This document shows, piece by piece, positions 51,586 through 62,474 of a DNA stretch of 64,000 nt (positions are counted from its first letter, which is position 1; the number at the start of each line of letters is the position of its first letter). Source of the stretch: Symsagittifera roscoffensis. Lineage: Eukaryota > Xenacoelomorpha > Acoela > Convolutidae. The stretch spans positions 8,523,954-8,587,953 of the forward strand of contig NC_087066.1 in assembly GCF_963678635.1 (NCBI RefSeq), given 5' to 3'. A program made the position numbers and the translations under genes. The notes under the pieces are model-generated. The model had not been told where the DNA came from and did no database searches. It worked only from the letters and a program-made list of their open reading frames with translations.

Positions 51586-54500
51586 TGCATGACCTTTCTG
51601 GAAAAAAAAGCAATGTATTGTAGCCGTTACGTATATCAGCTAATTCATCCGGTACATTTCAACGATTGGTACACATACAGTCACTGGACAGAGAAGTTGC
51701 AAATTTCAGATTTCAAGCAATGAAATGAACAAATATTTTGTTCACATTTTTGTCGTTTTCTCTGCAACTACTGAAGGTATGGGGTTGCAATTTTGACATA
51801 TGCTAGAAACAAATATTTGGAGCTAGCCTGATCAAAATTCGAGCAATCTTGCTTTGAAGGCGTAAGCCAGCCCGTTTAACACAGAAAGTTTCAAACGTGT
51901 GTGGTGTGGAAATATCCTCGGAAACACAAGGAATTTGCATTTTTGGACTAATATTAAGATTTTTGGGAAGCAGATGAACCTGATTTCTCTTTATGACGCC
52001 AGAAAAGGACGGATTAAAGAATAGAAAGTTACTTGGATGATCAAAATAAGCAAACAACAGAACTGTTCCAGCAAATATATCGGAAAAAATACTGCTTCAA
52101 TCCATCCACAAAAAAACTCAAAAGCACTTACGATATTAAGCCTGGTAAAAGCGCCCAAGACTTTTAAATGTCTGTATAGATAAAATAGATACTTTCGTTT
52201 TTGACGCCGGACCAGGTAACTGTTTCAATTCTTTTATCTGTCTTATTTCGGCGGCATGAAGAGTAAATCAGGCTCACCAGCTCCCCAAAAGTCTAAATTA
52301 AGCCAAAAAAATCAAATTCCTTGTTTTTGCGAGGATATTTCTTAAGCAAAAACATCTATGAAACTCATTAATGTCAATTAAAAAAAATTAATCTAACTAG
52401 AATTTTCATTTAAATTTCAATTAACTTAAATGTTAAATTATGAGCCCACTCAATTTAAATGAAAAATTTCAATTTAATTGGAACAATTTAAATTTAAAAA
52501 ATCTAAATTGTTCGGGCGGTATTCGATCCGACGCCAAAGTACGCAGTTTAGTTTAGTCAAAAAATTTTCCTTTTCAGTTACGCGGAAAAAGCAAATAATC
52601 TAAGTTTTCACGACAAAACTGATAAGATTTTGTTGCAAATAGATATGCCAAAAAAATTGCTTGCAATTAATTTTTTTTCAAAATTGCGAGAAGTACCCGA
52701 AAATGGCAAAAAAGCTGCTAAAAAGAGGCATGAAAAAATTTAAATTCTTAAGAAACATTTAAATAGTTTCAGAAAAACTCAAATTGATGCCCAATATTTT
52801 TCATAATTTCAATTTTTAATTATTTAAATGGACATCACTCAAGAAATTACTTATGATATATTGTCTTTTTTACGCCTTTCACGACAAAAGTTCTCAAATT
52901 TTGATCCGGCTAGCTCCTTCCAAATGATTTCTTCTAGCTTGAGTCAAAATTTATACCTAAGAACCAAATAGTTGCAGTGAAAATGACAAAAAGATGAACA
53001 AATTCTTTCAGTTGCTCGTTTAAATCAAAAAGTTGCAAATTCTATGCCCGTGACCGTGTAACAAGGCCGATTCGTTGTTAAGGTAACAATGACGACAAAC
53101 AACGAATCAAGTATGCCGATAATGAAGAGCTGTGCGAAAAAATTAACAGATGCACAGCTGAGCAAAAACATCTTTACACTGGTACAAATTCCCGATAAAA
53201 CAACGCGTGTTTTAAAAATCACTTTTTTTAAAACATTTTTCTCGACATTGCAACAGAAGACATCAAATGAAAAATCACTGATACTAAGCTTGACTCAAAT
53301 AAACGGAAGGAAGATTACCGTCCAGAGACGAAGCTTTACCTCTTAAACACAAGGAAACAAATTACAAAAAGGTGTTCTATACATATAAAAAAACCTGGAG
53401 AATAGCAACCTTGAAAAATATCCAGAAGATTCGAACCACATAGACCCAGAGCAAAGATTCGAAATGCTGAACTTCAGAGTTCAAGACATTTGAAGAATCC
53501 ACTAAGCAGTAGCTTAACCGATTGAACTTATTTCACAAATGCATGGATATCAAGAAACTAAACTAACTTCTCAAAAACAAAAAAAATAGTAAACAGGAAC
53601 TTTAAACGCGAGATACAAAATTGAGTAAACAAGCTACAAATATTTCAAATTTGCCATTTAGTTCACGCCTAGATGAAATTAACCCTACACGAATTAGGCA
53701 GTTTGTTTTGCACTAATGTATACCAGTTGGGTTGGTAGAATCAACTTAAAACATAGCAGGAGCGTGCAATCAAACTACCGAGTTACATTGGAAAAAAGAT
53801 AAGTTATTAAAAGCGTTGCATGAAGCGAAAAAAAATTAAAATCTCTTTTTCATCAATTGAACCAACAAAAAGCCAGTAACAGAAAATGATTTTATGACAC
53901 AAAAACATCTAAATATTGCATTAATTTTCCCGTAGCCTATCATTAAGAAGAGTGTGAACCGCTTTTAAAACAGCATTACTCGTTTTTCTTCAATTTCTGA
54001 AATAGAGTAAGAGCTCATCGTAGAAATGAGAGAAGTCATTGCCTTTCACTAAATCACTCGCTCTTCGCTTATTTTTAGCTTCTGTCTGAACTACATAACC
54101 CTCGGATCAGTTTTTTCTCGACAGTCAGACCCGGTAGAGATTTCCAATAAAATGTAAAATGAAATTAGATGCCTTCAATTGGAGGTATTGAATGCTGGAG
54201 TAAGGGAAATGATTGAGAAGGAAAAGAAAAAGGCAACTATCATTCATCAATCACTCGTTTAAAAAAAGTTATACAACAGGACAAATTTATTAACACGAGA
54301 CATGATTTCCGATTGTAGATACTTGCTCTGGAAAGAATGAAAAAAAAACTATTTTTCAAAAGAAAAAGATGACTAGCCTCAAACAACTCGCACCGAGCGT
54401 GGAAGCCTCCCAAAATGGTTTTCATTATCTTTGAAAGGACATTGCTTAAACAGATGATATAATGTTACATCCAATCGCTTAATTTCAGCCACAACCAGCA

Positions 54501-54692
54501 AGTTTTTTGTTACGTAATTAAAAATGTGTTATTCAAAATTTGAGTATCCACGACTTCAATTCGAATTTTACAACGCTGTTAACGCGCAAAAACTGGTAAA
54601 GCAAAAAGGAGAATTATACAATTTTTTGTATATTTCCGTAACTTTAGTTATATTACCATTAAATGCTTAGTTATCTTCGAGTTTCTTGCATA
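51586..54692. other. Region between the ANKRD26-like start and the J-domain gene
   Basis: An acceptor (TTTTTTTTCCAG, - strand) lies 15 bases before the ANKRD26-like start codon, so a 5' UTR exon probably lies somewhere here. I cannot place it or the promoter. There is no supportable coding exon. An AATAAA on the - strand near 54285 could end the J-domain transcript. Confidence 0.4.
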
Positions 54693-56474
54693 CTAGAAGC
54701 GACAGCCAAATGCAAAGTTACAACCGTGTCCGAAACTGTGTTCTTTTGAAAACTCGCAAAAGGCTCCAATTTGACAATGATTACCCAAAATGACACCATG
54801 GCCAAACTTGCAACCACTGCCAAAGTACGACATATCACCAACCCGACATCCAGAACCGAAATTACATCTAGGTTTGAAATGACTTCTCTCTCCGAACACA
54901 CACATGGCCCCGAAATTACACCCACTCTCGAATGCAGAGTTGTTACTGAACATGCATCTCTGATCGAAGCGACTATCTCCTCCAAAATTACACGGATGTT
55001 TGAACTGACAACTAGCGCCAAATGTACAAGCACTGCCAAATCTATTGGTGCCAGCGAAAACAGTTCCTTCATTGAAACCCATACCCGGAGCAAATTGATA
55101 TCCCTTATTACCTTCAGAACTACATGATGCTTTCGAATGTAAATTTCCAGTTTCTTTTTGAGAAGTAGTTTTTCTGTTCTGATCATTTTGCGAAATTGTT
55201 CGCTTTGTTGATGATCTTGGTCGGGTGCCATGCTGAAAAAAATCCGATCCGTCAGCAGATGATTCAAGTTTAGTCTTTGATGGCCCCCAACAACTTCCGT
55301 CACTGTGGCTTTTTGTTTCATTGGAAACATGGCTTGCTGCCTTTTCTGAAAGTTTACTTTTCTTGTTTGAGCTTGTTTCCTGCTTAGCTGCTGACCTTCT
55401 AGCAGAATTATTTTTTCGCTTTTTTAAACTGGGGAATTTGCGTTTTTGTCGGTCCTGATTAGCAGTGGCTTCTATATGTTCGTTTTCGCTGTTTGACTCC
55501 AGTTTGTTTCCGCTGGTTGACTGGAGGTTTTCGCTGGTTTGTTCCTTGTGAGAATTGTGTTCTCGTAGTTTTTCATTCACAGCGTTCAAGTACATTTCAT
55601 ATAGAGGGTGGTTATTAGGCGAAAAACTGGGATAACTTGACTTGCCTGTATTTTGGAATCCGTTAAACTCATTTGAGGTACCTTGTGGTGTATCACCAGT
55701 GAATGCATTACCAACATCTTCCGTTGCTTGTCTCGTGAAATGTCCTTGAATATGATTAGCAGGTTGCGTTTGATGAACGTTAAATGTATCATATTCTGGT
55801 TGTTGAAAGTTGTATCTCGTAAAATGGTTCGAGTTTTGAGGCTGTTCAAAGAAACCCATGTTGTCCGGATTACTATACATATGGTGAGCCATTTGTGGTG
55901 GTTGCCAATACCTAGGACCCTGAGTCTGCTGGTTTTCGTAAACATCATTTTCTGCAGTTGTGAAAAAGTCAGGCGTGCTCTCTTCTGAATCACCTTCAAA
56001 GTCAAAAAACACGAATGGATCTCTGGTGGCTGCCCTAGACTCCATAGAAGAGAAGAAAGTTTCAAAAACGTCGTCTAAATTGTTAAAATCTGCATATATA
56101 TGTGAATCGAACATCCCTGGTTGCCGTTCGAAGTACATTTGATCGACATACTCACTTCCAAAGTCAGTTGTTGACCCCGCCTGAGCAAACTCAGGCTGTT
56201 GAAAATTGAAAGCACTTGGTTCCGCTGTGGGCACGTTAGCAAATCGTCTACGATCTTGCTCCAAGAGCTGGTCATATCTCAGACGGCTTTCGCGATTAAC
56301 AAGGCATTGGTATGCTTCATTGATATCTTTGAATTTCTGTTCAGTATTGTCAGATTCTGTGTTTTTGTCGGGGTGGTATTTCTTCGCTAGTATGTGATAA
56401 CTTCGTTTTATTTCTGCCGTAGAAGCCTGTTCCCTAACTTCCAAAATTTCGTAGTACATTTTTCTTTGAGACAT
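54693..56474 (-). CDS. Intronless J-domain protein with a C-terminal hexapeptide solenoid
   Basis: One 593-codon frame without introns. Residues 6-75 form a J domain: YYEILEVREQASTAEIKRSY, HPD at 34-36, and KFKDINEAYQCLVNRESRLR. J domains stimulate the ATPase of Hsp70. The middle (80-450) is disordered-looking, Asn/Gln/Phe-rich then Ser/Lys-rich, with two NFQQPE boxes. Residues 458-593 repeat every six residues 22 times plus a partial unit, with Phe (rarely Val, Ile or Leu) at position 4 of every unit and Cys at position 2 in 13, for example RCNFGSGCRVGD. This phase matches the hexapeptide rule of left-handed beta helices ([LIV]-[GAED]-x-x-small-x), with Phe and Cys in the core. No zinc finger or DnaJ C-terminal domain is seen. 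The start is the first Met before the J domain; no upstream frame exists. Lack of introns, unlike its neighbour, could mean a retrogene. Confidence 0.85.
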   Translation of the reverse strand: MSQRKMYYEILEVREQASTAEIKRSYHILAKKYHPDKNTESDNTEQKFKDINEAYQCLVNRESRLRYDQLLEQDRRRFANVPTAEPSAFNFQQPEFAQAGSTTDFGSEYVDQMYFERQPGMFDSHIYADFNNLDDVFETFFSSMESRAATRDPFVFFDFEGDSEESTPDFFTTAENDVYENQQTQGPRYWQPPQMAHHMYSNPDNMGFFEQPQNSNHFTRYNFQQPEYDTFNVHQTQPANHIQGHFTRQATEDVGNAFTGDTPQGTSNEFNGFQNTGKSSYPSFSPNNHPLYEMYLNAVNEKLREHNSHKEQTSENLQSTSGNKLESNSENEHIEATANQDRQKRKFPSLKKRKNNSARRSAAKQETSSNKKSKLSEKAASHVSNETKSHSDGSCWGPSKTKLESSADGSDFFQHGTRPRSSTKRTISQNDQNRKTTSQKETGNLHSKASCSSEGNKGYQFAPGMGFNEGTVFAGTNRFGSACTFGASCQFKHPCNFGGDSRFDQRCMFSNNSAFESGCNFGAMCVFGERSHFKPRCNFGSGCRVGDMSYFGSGCKFGHGVILGNHCQIGAFCEFSKEHSFGHGCNFAFGCRF

Positions 56475-57010
56475 TTTGAGGAAACCACAGACCCAAATAT
56501 GATACGCTGCTTAGTTTTTTTGCACTATTTAGGTACACTTATCATCGAGTTTGCCAAAGAACTCGAGAAGTTAAAAGTCACCGCGTTGAAAACAGTTAAC
56601 ATATAACTACTCCTTCAACTGTGCGCTATCAGAGCAGTGCAGTAATCAATTTCAACTTATCGACTTATCTGTTGAAACATAGAGCTACTTAGATAAAATA
56701 TTAGAAACAAATCTAGCGCTGAGCAGCTCAATCTGAGTTTTTTTTTACCAGTAGACAAAAATTACAGATGTAAGTTAACGCTTTCATTATTACCCCCGGT
56801 CCTGCTCAATGCAGGACTAACCGTTGGGAAGGGTGATGTCATCCATTCTGCCGCATCCGGTCCCACCTTCAGGAACCGATGACACTGGGACCCCTCCCGC
56901 CGTGGGATTCAAACGCATGACCATTGTGTTGAGAGACGTGTGCCCAGGGGTGTAAAGAAATAACTTATTTTTATAAATTATTTATTGTCAATAAATACAA
57001 TAAATATAAT

Positions 57011-57013
<3 letters not shown>
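56475..57013. other. Region upstream of the J-domain gene
   Basis: The promoter should lie here, but I see no TATA box I trust. At 56785-56955 there is a SINE-like block (separate entry). Confidence 0.4.
56785..56955 (-). repeat. SINE-like block with a B-box motif
   Basis: On the - strand, GCGTTTGAATCCCACGGCGG is a B-box-like motif, followed by a GC-richer tail with GGTCCCAGTGTCATCGG. GC content is clearly above the surroundings, which suggests a separate repeat. The A box is unclear. Confidence 0.4.

Positions 57014-57063
<50 letters not shown>
57014..57063. repeat. (TA)n microsatellite, about 25 units
   Basis: A pure TA run is flanked on both sides by TAATTACTATAT. It may mark the 3' tail of the adjacent retroelement. 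Confidence 0.95.
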
Positions 57064-57067
<4 letters not shown>

Positions 57068-57411
57068 CTATATGTAAATACAATACAATATATTTATTTT
57101 GGTCGGACAATTATTTTATTTGGTGCTAACTAGCGTTATTTTTTTTTCTTTCTCAGAAGGTAATCAGAAGGTCAAAAGTATCATAGTAACCGAGGTTACA
57201 GTCATGAGTCTCTTCATCATGTATTCCAGTCAAAATCCTTGGAATTTTTTAGATATGGAAGTGATAATGATAAAAGAAGATGACAAGTGCTTAAGTCCTT
57301 TTCAATTAAAATCGATACGGGTTACGTTTCTTCAATAAGAACACCCAACTCGACACGAGATAATATAATATACAAGTGTTACATGTAAAAAATTTCGCCG
57401 AAAGTTATTTT

Positions 57412-60288
57412 GTCATTTATTGTTCCGAGTACGCAAGCGGCGTTCGCAATCTGTATTGCCAGGGAGATTCTCTGTTTTAAAAAGCTGCCTGCTCTGCTCT
57501 GGGTCCTCAGTGCATATGCTTAGATTCTTACAAAGCTTGCTCAAAAAAACTTCTGTGCTGGGGCCGGCCGCGCCCTGAATTCAAAAGCTAGCGGTTGGAA
57601 AAGATATCCATCATTTACAAGATCTTTATACTTGTCAATTTTTCGCTCTTCCGCTTCAGCGGCAGCCGTACCAGGGTTACAAACAGACCCGGCATTAATC
57701 CTACAAGGAGCTAAGGAACCTACTACCGTTACATTCCACAAGACCTGCTTACCATCAGCCCATGGAACGAGCGTCAAACCGTCTGGTCGCCTCTGATCGG
57801 TCCTGTAGAGGTGTCGTGGTTCTAAAACAGACGGAATGTGAGAAGATGATAGACTCTGCTTTATAAGGGCATTCAGGTTTGAATGCCTAAAGAATCTCCC
57901 TGCACTTTTGAGGCAAGAAAGACCATGCCAACCATCCTCGGTAACGTCTTTTCCGCACACGCATTTATGCCGTTCGCATATTTTTGATCCTAATCGAAGT
58001 CCTATCGCAATTCTGAGTTGTTGTTTCGACAGTTTTAACCGTAAATTTTTGCACGGGATGACGTTCAACCACTGGGAGCCAAATCTATCTTGGAACGCGT
58101 TGAACCTTTTTACGTCCGTTGGTTCGAGTCGTAAAATCAAGTCTGCAATTTCGCTGTCAAAAATTGGCTCCGTCCAATTTTTTTGCATTTCATTTTCCGG
58201 AGCCATTTCAATTTTTCCAAGGTCAAACCACCGTTTAAGCGCATCATCATAGGTTCCATCCACATGCTCCAAACCAAAAATTTCATTCAAGGCATCTTTT
58301 GCTCTTACTGTTGAGGCTAAGAAAGCGGGTAAAGCGAGTAGACGTGCGGAAGAAACGCCCAAGCCACCTTTGGCTGCCGGGAGAACTGCTTGTAAAAACT
58401 GGTTATCATCCATTTTCACGTTAGTGACCTTGCATAACGAATTTCTTTGTAATTTATCGTAACGTTCCAAAAAATCATTTTGCAAACAACAAGGGCTCGT
58501 ACGCAAACAATATAGGAGTTTTGGCATGCTAAAGCAATTTTTCAGGAGGTAAAAACCATAATGGGCGTCTAGTTTGTCAATGAAATCCGAGATTTTTTCA
58601 AGTTCCTTAATTTTTTCGTCAAGCAATTCTTTTCGGCAAAGTTCGCCGATTGGAGATCCTAAAATGAGGAGTTCTTCTTTTGTTTTTATTGTTATTTTGG
58701 GGCATATTTTTCGAAATTGTGTTAAAATTGAATTATACTGTGTACTAGTAGTCGGTCCCAAAAAACAAAGTTCACACTTCTCAGTGGTTAAGCTCAGGCC
58801 CTAAATTTGTTCCGATTTCAGAAAGTTTTTAAGGTCCCGGAGTACTACCTTATAGTCGTCGGCTAAATTCCCATCATCTAAATACCAGATTTTAATTTTC
58901 GACTCCAACTGTTTGACTAGTGTATGAATTGTTTCCGCAAAAAGGGGTGGGGCTTCAGGATCACCTTGCTGAGTTCCGTCTTCTGACATTATGAGAGAGC
59001 TTTCGTAAAAAAGGTAACTAGGTTTACCATACGCGCAATGGGTGTAATTATACAATTCGGGGCGATTTGAATAAACATGATTCAGCATTGTTTCTCTGTT
59101 TAAAGAGTTAAAAGCATTCTTAAAATCTAGTTTTAAAAGAACAGTGCATTTTGGATTGTCGTCGCGTTCAATTAGGTTTCGAAACGAGTGCGCAGCTATT
59201 TCTGCTCCTCGTTTGGTACCGCATCCTACCTGTACGTTTCCGAAAAAATTTTGTCGCTCGGAGAGGGCCTTGCTTCCAGCGCATTTAGACGCGATACGTC
59301 TCAGTGTGTTGCCTATGGCAATCGGTCTCAACCCTCCGTCTATCTTTATGAGGACGATAAGCTTTGCGCCAAAAAAGAAAGGTCTTAGTGGTTCGGGTAT
59401 GTTGCCATTGAGGTTTCCAATGAGGTTTATCAGCTTAGTAAGCGATTTCAGAAAATTAAGTCCTGCACTGCCATTCGACTTACTAACAAGATCTTAAAAA
59501 ATTTGAGGAACTATTTTATCAGGACCTGCTGCTGATCCGTTTGGAAAGGACATTATTGCTTTGTATAGGTCGAAATCGGTTACGAAAAAACTATCCAACT
59601 TTTCTGGATTTGGAGCTGCAAATTTGGCTCGCTGCGGCTGCTTAGACAACAATTTTGGATAGTTATCAGTTGAAAAAGGAGCTATTTTGTCATCCGAAGC
59701 AGCAAGCCTTATTCCTCCCTTTACATTTCCTTCATCGAGCTTACTACTTATTAACTTTATTCTCTGCTCGAGGTCACTCAGAGGCCGGCTTGAAACTTGG
59801 GGATGGGATTTTGGAAGTGACACGTCATTTGCTTGAATTTTTTAAATTATCAAAGAACTCATGCTTGTGGTCTGTTTGCGTCCACTTCTTTTCGGTTGCT
59901 CCAAAAAAAACAAGAACGACGTTAAAAAAATTAGCCATTTTGTAACATCTTCTACATTGTAGACGATGTCTTTCATTTTGTCCGACAGACTTTCCGCCAA
60001 GGGATCACGCGAGTCTTTTGGTACTCTCTTGAGTACTCGGACATTTGAGATGGCTGTATTAACATAATTGTCTAGCACTAAATCATTACCTTTTGTTGCT
60101 TTATTAACAGATTTTACATCAACGCATAAAGGACACTGAAACCACTGGGTTTTCTTAGAGTCGCTAAGAGAAATATTTACACAACTGATAGAATACCAAC
60201 TAGAACAACAATCACATCTAATCCAATTTATCAGTCCTGAAGTTTTTAAGCAATCTGTGCTTGTACACTCTTTGTTGTTTTTCTTCAT
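57412..60288 (-). pseudogene. Retrotransposon polyprotein with three in-frame stops and a frameshift
   Basis: A single frame runs from ATG 60288 to 57541, broken only by stops at about 59842 (TAA), 59494 (TAA) and 58801 (TAG). Segments: a PHD-like finger (60288-60110) with CTSTDC, WIRCDCCSSWYS and WFQCPLC, where the usual His is Ser; reverse transcriptase with LKLDFKNAFNSL (motif A), TQQGDPEAPPLFA (motif B) and WYLDDGNLADD (motif C), then LGSPIG after the third stop; a zinc knuckle HKCVCGK..WHGLSC; and a restriction-like nuclease core with RRPDGLTL and LWNVTVV. Relatives usually have Asp in the VWD position, here Asn. Near 57583 a frameshift replaces the true C terminus, whose sequence (GPSTEVFLSKL) continues in the next frame to about 57412. 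Stops are spread, but only one indel is seen, so decay is fairly recent. Confidence 0.8.
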
Positions 60289-60300
60289 CTTGACGCAGCA

Positions 60301-60881
60301 TAAAGGTAAAAAAAAAGATTTTGACTGGACTTTAGGGGACTGAACTAACCCATGATAAGCGGTTACTGGGAATTTTACAAATCAACAAATAAAAAAAAGA
60401 CAACTAATTTAATTTAAATTTTAAAATCGAATTATAAAAATCAAAAACAAGGAACAATCTCACCCGAGCTCAGTAGGTCCAGCGGCGCACCCCCAGACTC
60501 CTCAAGCCAGTTCCAGTTTCCACCTCCCCACAGAAAGCCACTTGACAGACCTGTCTCTAAAATCCCTCAGAGGGCGCTCCTCATACAGGCACAAACATCA
60601 AACATAACAAATCTATTTAATAAGTTTATCACAACAATTAGGCTATTAACCCATTAACTGAAACTTTCAAATACAATTAGCACTTGAACTGCCGCATTTT
60701 GCTATTTCAATTATTAAAGCTCGGTCAACAAACATTGAACTATCGGTTCGCAAATAAGAACTATGGGATATTGAATTGATAAACAAACTTGTGTCATGAG
60801 CTTTCATGAACTAAATTTATTCTTGAAACAATTTTTTTTTCGCTCGAAAACACTTTAAAACAATTGCAATTATTTATTCTC
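60301..60881. other. Upstream flank of the retrotransposon
   Basis: The GC-richer 60465-60590 (CTGTGGGGAGGTGGAAACTG on the - strand) probably belongs to its 5' UTR. The rest is AT-rich with no recognised feature. Confidence 0.35.
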
Positions 60882-62474
60882 GAATGTAACATTCGCCCGG
60901 AAGTACATATCGACGGAAAAAAAGCTAGGTTCTAAAACGACTGGCTAGCGTCTAAACACAGCTCTACGTGCTTTTCACCGTCTCTGCCAAAGCCAGTTCT
61001 TTTGGTGGTTTTACTAACATCGGGTCGACAAAACGTTACTGTTTCCTGCTCCGGTCAAAACACTCAAATTAACTTAATTATATGCAAGAATAGTGAGCTC
61101 ATGGCTGGGACTCAGTATCCCCAGACCACGAGGTCACTCCTAAAAACAGGGCTACTACTATTTATTATATTACTATTGTTTTTGTTCAGTAGATAAAAAT
61201 CAACACCTCCATCGAAGATGATGATTTTTATCAACCCTTTCCCTCACTCCTAGCTTCTCATTCTCTGAGAATGAATCGGCATGTTAATTAAATTCAACTC
61301 AGGAAATGACCAGGAAGCTAAAAGTTATTATATAACAGTTTGAGTCTTGGGCCCGAGACCCCTCCGGATTCTGGAATCCGGGGAAATAACGTCCTTATTT
61401 CTTTTAGGAAGGCTGGACACGCCGTCCCAACACCCTTCCTTGTTCCCGAGTTCTGCGTTTTAACGATTGTAGCGGCCCAATCTTTGCAACTCTGAATGGT
61501 TCCTGACAAATTCCAGTTATAACTTCAATCTGTCGTTAGTTTCTCGTAGTTGTTTTCTGTGACATTCGACCAGAATGGACGAAAATGCATATTCAGCAAT
61601 TTCGAATTGTTAGCAGCTAACCTTCAGAACTAGCAGTTTTGAAGGATTAAAAGTGTTATTGGAACGATTAGTCAAACTGTGAAGGCTGGAATATTCTGGT
61701 ATTTCAAATTTTTAAAATTTCGAAGTATGACGTCATCTTTCTGAGAAACGTCAGAATCGGATATTTTGGAAAAAATCCAGAATAAAAACACAACAACAAT
61801 AGTTGCAACGGCGACAACAACGAGAAATGTGATAGAAAAGCAACAGCGAAAAGCAGAATTAGTAGAGACCGTTCCGAGTTGCAACGATTGTGTCGCTACA
61901 ATCGTTGCAAGGCCGTTCACAACAACGGTGAAGGGTAGAAAAACAGCCTTCCGGAAAGAAGATAAGGTTGTTATTTCTCCGGATTCAGGATTCCGGAAGA
62001 GTCTCGGGACTCGAACCGAAATCTTTTTATATAAACTTTTAGCTTCCCTATTATGTCCTGAATTGAATTTATTTAACATCTGAATTCAATTTCCGACGAT
62101 GAGAAGCTAGGAGTTAGGGGAAAGGGTTGATCCATCTTCGATGGAGATGATGATTTTTATCTAATGAACAAAAACAAAAGTAATATATAATAAATAGTAG
62201 TAGCCCTGTTTTTAGGAGTGACCTTGTGGTCTGGGGATACTGAGACCCAGCCATGAGCACACTAATTCTGCTTGTAAATAAGTTAATTTGAGCGTTCTGG
62301 TCGAAGCTGGAGAACAGTAACGTTTTTGTCGACCCGATGTTAGAAAAACCACCAAAAGAACTGGTTTTGGTAGAGACAGTGAAAAGCATGTAGAGCTTAG
62401 TTTAGACGCTGGCCAGTCGTTTTATAGCTTAGCTTTATTTTCCGTCGATATGTACTTCCGGGCGAGTGTTATTC
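60882..62474. mobile_element. Long foldback element, about 600-bp inverted arms
   Basis: The left arm (about 60882-61505) and right arm (about 61862-62474) are diverged inverted copies: outer CGCCCGGAAGTACATATCGA with its inverse at 62440-62465; CCAGACCACGAGGTCACTCC with its inverse near 62215; and inner AACGATTGTAGCG with its inverse near 61895. About 350 bp of spacer carries (ACA)n-like sequence. No transposase frame is seen. Arm identity looks lower than in the 3866-4303 palindrome, so it is older. Confidence 0.75.

Larger units (their letters stand above)
57014..60300 (-). mobile_element. Decayed non-LTR retrotransposon (PHD-RT-nuclease)
   Basis: The 5' end lies upstream of the start at 60288, perhaps near 60600. 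The coding part ends near 57412 and the 3' end may be the TA microsatellite. No LTR is seen. One protein would combine an N-terminal PHD-like finger, reverse transcriptase and a C-terminal zinc knuckle with a restriction-like nuclease, without an AP endonuclease. Exact termini and target duplications were not found. Confidence 0.7.

Noticed and set aside
54771-56065. Frames of 100-220 codons overlapping the J-domain gene on both strands
   Set aside because: The repetitive hexapeptide code keeps other frames open. Only the 593-codon frame carries a J domain and the six-residue register.
57099-57338. 79-codon + strand frame after a strong acceptor-like TTTCTTTCTCAG
   Set aside because: It lies in the 3' part of the retroelement and has no domain; the hydrophobic start is from the T-rich tract.
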